NCBI RefSeq assembly: GCF_050947875.1
Contig: NC_134569.1
Span: 39,039,277-39,103,276 of the forward strand
Source: Dermacentor variabilis
Lineage: Eukaryota; Arthropoda; Arachnida; Ixodida; Ixodidae
DNA length: 64,000 bases
Direction: 5' to 3'
Shown: positions 57,358 through 64,000 of the stretch, piece after piece
Layout of the letters: each line of letters starts with the position of its first letter
Numbering within the stretch: the first letter of the stretch is position 1
Made by a program: the position numbers and the translations under genes
The notes under the pieces: generated by a model
What the model saw: only the letters and a program-made list of their open reading frames with translations
Databases searched by the model: none
What the model was told of the DNA's origin: nothing

Positions 57358-57562
57358 CAGTGGCGCAGCTAGGTCGTCTGGCACCCGGGGCCCATACGTC
57401 TTCTACCACCCCCTCCCCCCTGGGTGTAGTCGAGAAAGGCGAGGATATGAACAATTTCCGTGTGTGTTCAGACGTATATGACACCCCCTCCCACACCCCC
57501 ACTGGCCCCTTGCACCCGGGGCCCATGGCACCGCGCCCCCCCCCCCCCATTCTACGCCACTG
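57358..57562. mobile_element. 205-bp hAT-type MITE inserted in the second zinc knuckle
   Basis: The ends are CAGTGGCGCAG and TACGCCACTG, typical of hAT elements, flanked by a perfect 8-bp target duplication GGCACGGG (57350-57357 and 57563-57570). The interior is C-rich (cacccggggcccat occurs twice; a 14-C run near 57536) and encodes nothing recognisable. The insertion separates the third and fourth metal ligands of the zinc knuckle. Confidence 0.9.
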
Positions 57563-57815
57563 GGCACGGGTATGCCGAAGCGGGAGGACAAACAACGGAC
57601 AACAGCAGTAGCCTGGTTCAAGCACAGGTACTGCACAATCCCGCGGCCGGGGTAGCCGTCGCAAGGGTATGCGGCGGGGGCGTGCGGCAGCAGGCTCGAG
57701 TTCTTCCGCGGCCAGGCTCCACGTCGTGGCCGAGGACCCGCAGATTTTCGACATGTGGCACGCAGGCCTTGTACCGTCGTCTGTGCCGCCGTACATACAT
57801 GTTGACCGTCGAAAC

Positions 57816-58593
57816 CTGTGAGAATTTAGCTGAAAATCTTTCTGTAAATTTCTATGAGGACACCCAGAATGAAATTGCATCTTTACAATCAATAAAACGT
57901 GCCTTCCACGCCAGCGCTTGCTAGCTGCTCCGGAAATATGCCCTATACAGGTGTCCTAGCGCGCGAGGAGTCGCAAAATGCCAGCTGCGCGTCGCGTCGC
58001 GTCGATACGTGCACAATTGCCATGTGGTTGCATATTATTGCACCAGGTGGCACTCCATGTAGCAGTTGCATCGTATCGTGCCACTTGTCACGCGATGTGA
58101 GATGCACACCGCGTAGCCCCTATACGTGCAAACTATGCAGTGCAGTTGCGTTGCATTGCACCAGGTGTCACGACATGTGGCAGTTGCATAATATCGTGCC
58201 AGGTGTCAAGGGATGTGACATGTGCGTCGCGTAGTCTCGATACCTGTGTTTACTTTTCGGTACACGTTATGATGCCTCCTAGCAAGGTACGAACCACTGC
58301 TGTAGAAGCCAATCGTAGAGCTACGCGTGCAGCTGCAACCAGGCAACGTCGTGTCCATCATACCGCTGTGCAGAGAGCAGCGCAAACCGCAGATATCCGT
58401 CGACGCCGGGCGGACAGTTCAGTTCGTTGTCGGGAAAACGACGCAAAGAGAAGGTCTCCTATGGAGCCGCTCCTCCAGCTTACACTGTCACTGTGCTGTC
58501 TGTGCCGCGATAGCCTATGTTTTGTTCTTGTTTTTGACTTTTGTTTTTTTTTTCATTCTCCTTCTGGATACATTTAATCTCCTTCCCCCTCCC
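57816..58593. other. Intergenic sequence with a 118-bp tandem duplication
   Basis: The unit with caccaggtg(g/t)cac ... catgt(a/g)(g)cagttgcat occurs at about 58041 and 58159, 118 bases apart, with about 80% agreement by eye. Shorter related phrases (cgtgccaggtgtcaagg) suggest an internal half-unit. The ORF beginning at 58271 (MMPPSKVRTTAVEANRRATR in + frame) is basic and Arg-rich but I do not recognise it. Confidence 0.5.
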
Positions 58594-58932
58594 CCCAGGT
58601 AGCACAAAAGAGATACGTAACGTTTTCGTAGCGTTTATCCAAGACGATAAAAACGGGTTAAAGAAGAAACGAATGAGAGAACTTCGGCGGGAAAACGTCG
58701 GATATCTCTGCTAATGTCCGGCTTAATTACTTTCTTGAGACGATCTAGAACAGGTCTGCAAGACGTATTCGAAAAGCTGGTCTAGAAATAGGATTGGGAA
58801 AGACACAAGTAATCCGTTTGCCAAAACTATTCGTAACCAATTTCTAAACGTTTTTAGGACGTTATCAAAAAGCTGGTCTAGAAGCGGTCTTGAAAGGTTT
58901 ACGATCATCTGAAGCTAATTTTCGCGGGTGAC

Positions 58933-59096
58933 GGGCGCGATCAGACATCGTTGTTCAAAACACGCGTTTAGTTTCGCCTCACGCGACTGGCCTATGCCGC
59001 GCAGACGTCGTCAGCCGCACCCGTTGGCACGGCCTAGGCCAATCGCGTGAGGTGAAACTGATCGGGCGTTTCGAACAACGATCTCCAATCGCGCCC
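58933..59096. repeat. 67-bp imperfect inverted repeat
   Basis: Arm 58933-58999 (gggcgcgatcagacatcgtt ...) pairs with arm 59030-59096 at about 80% agreement, with a 30-base loop. It could mark the end-to-end joint of a smaller foldback element within the 4.3-kb unit. Confidence 0.6.
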
Positions 59097-59099
59097 CAG

Positions 59100-60777
59100 A
59101 TGAGTAGAAGCGTCGGTGTTGACTGTAAGAACCATGGCGCAGTGCCAAGCACTGTTCCCCGCATGGCCGGCGCATCGTCTACCAAGTCGCACGAAAATGA
59201 GCCTGTTAGGAATAATAAATCCTTAATACCGCCTTTAGTAAGCTACGATGCTTACAACCACAATGGGAACGACCTCCTGCAAAGAACAAATGGCCACGTC
59301 TTGGCAGGTGGCCAGACCAAGCCCTTCATGCCAAGAGTGCATGAAATGAGAACATTGTGACAAAGCAAGAACACTTTATTAAAATGTAATGCTTATGCAA
59401 GGTTCGAACAAACTGTGTGAGAAATGCAAATAGAAATAAAAGTACATCAACAATGACAAAAGTCACAGAAAGGATTCGTAATGAACTCGAAAGTGAACAT
59501 TCACTAGCACATAAACAAAATTCCAAGTACACATACAAAAATGAACAGAAAAACCTGGAGTGTACTAAAGTGTCTAATTTATCATAGTAAAGTGCGCGTG
59601 CTATTAGATGGACTAGAGTTACGCAGAAGTGACATCGGAGCGAATGGAAGAAGTAGACTGAAAAATGCAAGAGTATGAATTGGATGGTAACGGCCTCCAA
59701 GCAATGTTACCAGTCATCTAGAAGCTTGAAAAGAGCACAAAAAGAAATACCACCGCATACCATCATAAAACAATCCTGTGACAGAAATAAAAAAAAATGG
59801 GAACAATGCAAAATTGGAAATATTGCCTTTAGGATATATCAAAGAAGGTAATGGCGAGAAAAATAACCATACAACAAAAAAGCAATAAAGTGAAATTAGT
59901 ACAGAATACTTAAACGGGGGATTCAGTGTAACAAGTGAACACTACTGTAGTACAGCGAACGATGAGACAGTAATGCTGCATCTTGCCACTCCAGAACGTG
60001 AGAAATGAATATGCAAGCCTCATATTAGAAACTTACATAAACATGGAAATAAAATGGAATGCACTGGAAGCTGCATTTGTGTAACAAAGGAAGCAATGGT
60101 CATAATAAATAGTAAGTGTTTTATCTAAAAAGCCCTTTACAAGAGGCAAAGTTGTACCTCTCTGGCAAAAATAAAGTTGCAACGAATAATTTGCAAACCA
60201 GCAAATACATTAATTAGCACACTGACATGTCACACTTTGCGCACATCTCCAGTCTCCTAAAGTAAAAAAAAGCACTCTGAATGAGAAAAACGTTTAACAC
60301 ATGTAGCCCAGAGCAAATTCTTTGCCAGTTCACTCACACTTTCACATCCAAAAACATTTGCCACAAAGTCCAGGCACAGTTCCACTGATGTTTACCAATT
60401 CACCCCCACTTTCACGTCCAAAAATATTTGGCACACAGTCCAGGCAGAGTTTCATAGATAAACAGCTTGAGAGCACCCTACTGATTATTGTGCAGTCCCG
60501 CTGCTGGAAATAGAACTGCCGCACATGCTGGTAGTGGTTTCAATCTAGACACAATTGCTGCCCTGGACAGGTATGTTCAGATATCTGCACTGGTGCTCCA
60601 TTTTGTCAAAGTAGACACATTGATGCACTACGCTGGTAATTGAAATGTTTTGAATGCACAAGTATTGGCTTCACCAGAGAGACTTGCCCACATACCACCA
60701 CTGGCATATATATGCACTTGCTCTTCACTCAGTAGCATTGAACTTAAAGTGTTCCCTATGTGGGAGCCATGTGTAAA
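59100..60777. other. Interior of the 4.3-kb unit, no gene recognised
   Basis: AT-rich. Two direct copies of a roughly 70-base unit (cactttcacatccaaaaaca at 60338 and cactttcacgtccaaaaata at 60408) are visible. No coding similarity. Confidence 0.4.
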
Positions 60778-60943
60778 ACCGGTGTCACACGACCACTCTC
60801 GATCGCGATCAAGCCCGATCCGGATCGAAATTATCGATGCGACTGGCTCACTCTCGTAGCTTGCGCAGAGGAGCCATCACGCCCGAGAAATTCGATTTGT
60901 AACGGACTGGATAGCCGCCAAAAAGCCCCGTGTGAAACCGGTA
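60778..60943. mobile_element. Short MITE with ACCGGTxTCACACG ends
   Basis: The left end accggtgtcacacg (60779) and the right end, complement of cgtgtgaaaccggt (to about 60942), match at 13 of 14 positions. The interior holds cgatc-rich short palindromes (tcgatcgcgatc, gatccggatcg). No coding content. Confidence 0.6.
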
Positions 60944-61037
60944 TCAAATAATGCAAAGACGTACGCTAGGAAAATATGTTGCACAAGGACAAAGAACTGC
61001 GACATGCCCTGTTGTGCGAAGCGCGCGAACAGAACAC

Positions 61038-61068
<31 letters not shown>
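61038..61068. repeat. (TA)n microsatellite
   Basis: About 15 TA units. The flanks gcgaagcgcgcgaac and gagcgcttcgcgaac are partly complementary, so the tract may sit in a cruciform-prone site. Confidence 0.9.
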
Positions 61069-61072
<4 letters not shown>

Positions 61073-61646
61073 TGCGAGAGCGCTTCGCGAACTCCATGCG
61101 CAGACATGGCACCCGCACGAACTCGGCAGGCCGCCGTAAAGCGCGAAGGGCGCACAGCGTACATTCCGACACATGTCCCAAACTGCAAACAATCGTACTA
61201 CCTAAAGCATACAAGTTATTTTATACCAAGGGCATACTCGACTCACGTATGCAGTATGCACAAGCGAGTTATGCAGCGTACATGCTGTATCCATTCGCCA
61301 AATAGTAAAATTGATAACAAGCACAAAGCTACAAGGGACTCAATACATTACTACCATTTGAGGCGTCAAATAAAATCGAATTTGGCCGTTTCATATATTG
61401 GACAGAATATATGGACACATGTGGTACCCGGTAATACCATGAAATACCCATCACGTGGGTAAAGGGGGCGAAAACACAATCGAGAACCTGAAGCGCAAAC
61501 GATAAAAGCACGGTATGGTGCACGCAAAATTCTGTCAGTGCGCTGTAGCGCGAGGGAAGAAAATAGGGCGAGCACTTGACCTCACCTTTTGGGATACCGC
61601 ACTAGTAGTGAATCATTAAAAAAAAAGCCTGTTTGAACCAGTTCCC

Positions 61647-61904
61647 TTGTCTGCAACACTCTTGCTAAACGGGAGACTAAAATACCACGATGATGGCTCT
61701 ATTGCGGAGATCGGCAAGGTGCGCACAGACAGAAATTTTGCCGCCTTTCTTCGCATTCTGCAAAATGCTTTCTTGTTAGGATCACGCATAGCGGCCGACC
61801 CCGACGCTAGGGACACACAGGCACGATTTCGTCCCTCTAACTTTCGTCCTTATACTGCCCTTAACGCCTTAATTACAGCGTCAGTGAAAAGGCGCCTCAC
61901 ATAA
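61647..61904 (+). other. Unrecognised 85-codon ORF in the 4.3-kb unit
   Basis: The ORF reads LLLNGRLKYHDDGSIAEIGK, then FAAFLRILQNAFLLGSRIAA and RPSNFRPYTALNALITAS before a stop at 61902-61904. The composition is ordinary for a soluble protein and not low-complexity, so it may be a fragment of a transposon protein, but I cannot name it. Confidence 0.3.
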
Positions 61905-61955
61905 CATGACAATGAACTTGAAGAGCTGATTAGTGCCCTCCACTCCGCGCCCTCC

Positions 61956-62624
61956 AATTGAAAACACTACTGATTTCCAAATTAAACTACACAAACAGAT
62001 CGCACAACCCAAACTAATCACAGAACGTCGTTTTCTTGACGGCAAAACCCTGCAACACTTACATGACAAAGGGCAGCGGCAGCACATTCAGAACAGCCGC
62101 TATCATACCACAGCGCAATGCAAGTGCGATAACGTTTGTGCGTTATCGTTTGTGCGTTTGTGCCGGCTCAAACAGATCGCACAACCCAAACTAATCACAG
62201 AATGTCGTTTTCTTGACAGCAAAGCACTGCAACACTTACATGACAAAGGGCAGCGGCAGCACATTCAGAACAGTCGCAAACAGACCACAGTGCCATGCGA
62301 GTGCGATAACGTAACTATGTCCGGCTTCACGAATAACGTGGCCGCCTTGATCACATAACAATTGAAAACACTACTGATTTCCAAATTAAAACCACACAAA
62401 CATATCGCACAACCCAAACTGATCACAGAATATCGTTTTCTTGACAGCAAAACACTGCAACACTTACATAGCAAAGGGCAGCGGCAGCACGTTCAGAACA
62501 GCCGCAAACACACCACAGCGCAATGCGAGTGCGGTGACGCGACGACGCCATGACGACGCGTCTATGCCCCGGCTCGCCCGGCTGCCCGGCATCACGAATC
62601 ACGTGGCCACCTTGGTCACATGAT
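61956..62624 (+). repeat. Three tandem copies of a roughly 200-bp unit with a shared open frame
   Basis: Units start near 61957, 62165 and 62359. Each contains cgcacaacccaaact, tcgttttcttgac, actgcaacacttac or ctgcaacacttacat, and gggcagcggcagcac. On the + strand all three encode a version of AQPKLITE.RFLD.K.LQHLH followed by KGQRQH.QNSR and a C.C motif. The first two are joined in one ORF (61933-62358, 141 codons). The middle copy lacks the left 30 bases. Confidence 0.8.
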
Positions 62625-62926
62625 TTGACGACGGTATCGCCACCTTGCGCAAGGTTGGATCGCGTTGATGGGTTGTTGAATATTGTAGAAGCCGCTAAAG
62701 AGGCTGACGCGCCGTGGCGTGGCGGTGGCGTTTTGAGTCGTTTGCAAAACGTATTCACCCCTCGTTTTTAAGTTGTCTGGCTTCCAACGTTATCAAAACG
62801 TATTCACCCCTCGTTTTTAAGCTATCTTGTTTGGAACGTCTTTGATGCGTCGATTTTGGTCAAAAATCCGTTTCAGACGTTGAATCCCTTAATACGACGT
62901 TTTCAAGACTTTGTGTGCTACCTGGG

Positions 62927-63520
62927 ATACACAGACTAAGATGTCAGTGGTCGTAAAACGTCGGCAAAAATCTGTTTTCTTATAGAAAGCTTCTCTCTCC
63001 CTCTTTTTTTCATAGTTTGCATTTCTAGTGCTTTATGTGTACGGTTATTCTTATCTTGACATTCATGTGACGAAAACTACTTGCTCCGTTTATTTTTTCA
63101 AGTAGTGTTCTTTTTCGAAATAAAAAAAAAAGTTGCATACTCCTGTTTTTCTGCCTGTTGATGCATACAAAATAAACACGAAAATACGCGCTTTCGATGT
63201 GGTGTGCTGAATTGGGAGTTTGTGTGGTGCACTCATTACTTCGGACATTTCAAAAAGAAATAAAAATAATTAGTCTTTAGCTTCAGAACAAACTGTGCGC
63301 CTAAGGAAGCCATGAAAATAAGGTTCTGTTTCGTTGCTTGAAACTAGAGGGAAAACATTGGGGTGGGGAGTGGGGGAAGCAACGGCGGGCCACACTCTGA
63401 GTGACGCTGACCCTAGTGACGCCTTTGCCGTCTAGGTAAATGTTCAGGGAGGGAATGCGCGCGGACGTATTTTGGCGAGGCTTTCATACTGCGTGTAATG
63501 AGAAATTCACTACGCTAGAG
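62927..63520. other. Intergenic sequence, nothing recognised
   Basis: AT-rich with A/T runs (a nine-A run near 63123). No gene or element end found. Confidence 0.4.
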
Positions 63521-63529
63521 CTATAAGAG

Positions 63530-64000
63530 CTGTGCCTTCTTGGAAAGAGCTTCAAGGGCCCCTTACCAGCCCCATAGAAAATTTTGGTTATACGCTAGAA
63601 GTTATTACGTGTCCTCTAGGCAGCGTTCTGCTGCAAACATTTTTCAAATCTGTTCATTAATAATTCGAGATAGGAATATTTCAGTGCCGCGAACCCATGA
63701 TTTTAGGAGGCGAGCTCCACTGCCAAGTGGGACAACCTCTCCACTTGCCCCGTCTAGCCTCCGCAAGCGAAATTCCTTCCCTGCGTTCTCCCGTACTGGA
63801 CCTCGACGATCCGGTGACGCGTACGTCACGGGCCCGGCCTTCAAATTTTTTCTCCCCGCTTTTTTCTTTTTCTTTTTCTTTTTTTTTTTTTTGCGGTGCG
63901 GCGCACTTTCCCTGACGGCGTCGCGTGCGAGCTGTTGTGACTGTCTCGTTTCGCACAGCACACGATTTTGCGCGCCGTGCACGAGGACACTTGACCAGCG
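63530..64000 (+). repeat. Left part of a dispersed repeat running off the window
   Basis: The phrases ttggttatacgctagaag, ttattacgtgtcctctagg and ggaggcgagctccactgcc are familiar to me from a high-copy tick repeat. A diverged copy in opposite orientation lies at 20040-20205. The right end is not in the window. Confidence 0.5.

Larger units (their letters stand above)
55834..57815 (+). pseudogene. Ty3/gypsy-like gag (capsid and zinc knuckles), broken by two nested insertions
   Basis: The ATG at 55834 starts MPLYGRLEPFEGDG followed by a stop at 55897-55899. The capsid part (about 55900-56309) has KTLGELLAILRSHFNRAP, MERFHFNNRSR and GETLGQFDAALRGL, with two nearly compensating frameshifts between about 56165 and 56275. 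A solo LTR (56310-57174) then interrupts the gene. After it, in the same frame, come two CCHC zinc knuckles (57264-57302 and 57321 onward). The second is cut before its last Cys by a hAT-type MITE (57358-57562); the missing Cys codon is at 57573-57575. A protease-like start (PPY..TV..C region) is reached near 57790-57815, where similarity stops. Gag packages the element's RNA; this copy cannot. Confidence 0.85.
58594..62926. mobile_element. 4.3-kb segment bounded by inverted CCCAGGTAGCAC ends
   Basis: The left end is CCCAGGTAGCACAAA (58594) and the right end is the complement of TTTGTGTGCTACCTGGG (to 62926): 13-15 bases, nearly perfect. Both subterminal regions are rich in acgtttt-type motifs. 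Near the left end, aaagctggtctagaa occurs twice (58773 and 58871); near the right end a 28-base unit starting CAAAACGTATTCACCC occurs twice, 49 bases apart (62745 and 62794). No transposase is recognised. Target duplications could not be confirmed. It could be one large non-autonomous element or two related elements around unrelated DNA. Confidence 0.55.

Noticed and set aside
57311..57892. 193-codon minus-strand ORF
   Set aside because: It is antisense to the gag zinc-knuckle region and crosses the hAT MITE and its C-rich run. A shadow of those features.
58594..58930. CCCAGGTAGCAC end as a splice acceptor (cccccaggtagc) of a host exon
   Set aside because: The matching inverted sequence at 62910-62926 explains it better, and no coding similarity follows.
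61027..61075. YIYIYIYI peptide runs in several ORFs
   Set aside because: They are translations of the (TA)n microsatellite and carry no coding information.

Overview
The window is eukaryotic, animal, and most likely from a hard tick (Ixodidae, probably a metastriate genus). The basis is a split arthropod class-2 semaphorin gene with long introns. The introns are packed with transposon relics of kinds I associate from memory with tick genomes: tRNA-derived SINEs, pogo/Tigger relics, TIR elements with AT-rich ends reading like 'cgttaattcgaa', and CR1/Jockey-like LINEs. The genus is inference. No bacterial-style genes, CRISPR arrays or functional tRNA/rRNA genes are visible.

Region 1 (1-46550): one gene on the + strand, a secreted semaphorin of the Sema-2a type. 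Twelve coding exons can be placed with canonical GT/AG borders and matching phases: 621-785, 3343-3464, 7737-7845, 9440-9500, 10227-10570, 12570-12694, 21227-21378, 24725-24771, 31649-31773, 38842-39028, 42352-42461 and 43363-43425. They encode about 535 residues in one frame: most of the Sema domain, a PSI domain, one Ig-like domain and a short Cys-containing tail. The promoter, signal peptide and first Sema blades lie upstream of the window. A 3'UTR of up to about 3.1 kb follows, with two AATAAA signals.

The introns hold most of the other content: TIR/MITE elements (1301-2443, 4621-5420, 6121-7034, 25371-26699, 28334-29263, 29453-30718, 31951-33526), a degraded hAT element (15185-16584), a reverse transcriptase fragment (about 17385-17985), three pogo/Tigger transposase relics (about 21594-22580, 36891-37430, 40575-41860), a piggyBac-like fragment (about 23330-23870) and SINE copies.

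Region 2 (46551-64000): no host gene recognised. It is a mosaic of repeats. In order: two adjacent large inverted repeats (47380-47960); a minus-strand LINE with a YADD reverse transcriptase (about 48024-49385); a mariner-like element with terminal inverted repeats of nearly 400 bp and a dead minus-strand transposase (49668-52299); a LINE tail; and a Ty3/gypsy-like LTR retroelement (LTR about 55553-55761, gag from 55834). The gag is split by an 865-bp solo LTR with a 4-bp target duplication and by a 205-bp hAT-type MITE with a perfect 8-bp target duplication. After these come a 118-bp tandem duplication and a 4.3-kb segment bounded by short inverted ends (58594-62926) containing three open-frame tandem repeats. 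Part of another dispersed element runs off the right edge.

The most informative observations are the datable nested insertions in gag, the 4.3-kb TIR-bounded unit, a Leu at the usual F-strand cysteine position of the semaphorin Ig domain, and exact matches to the CTCF consensus inside repeat-derived DNA near 55.3-55.5 kb.
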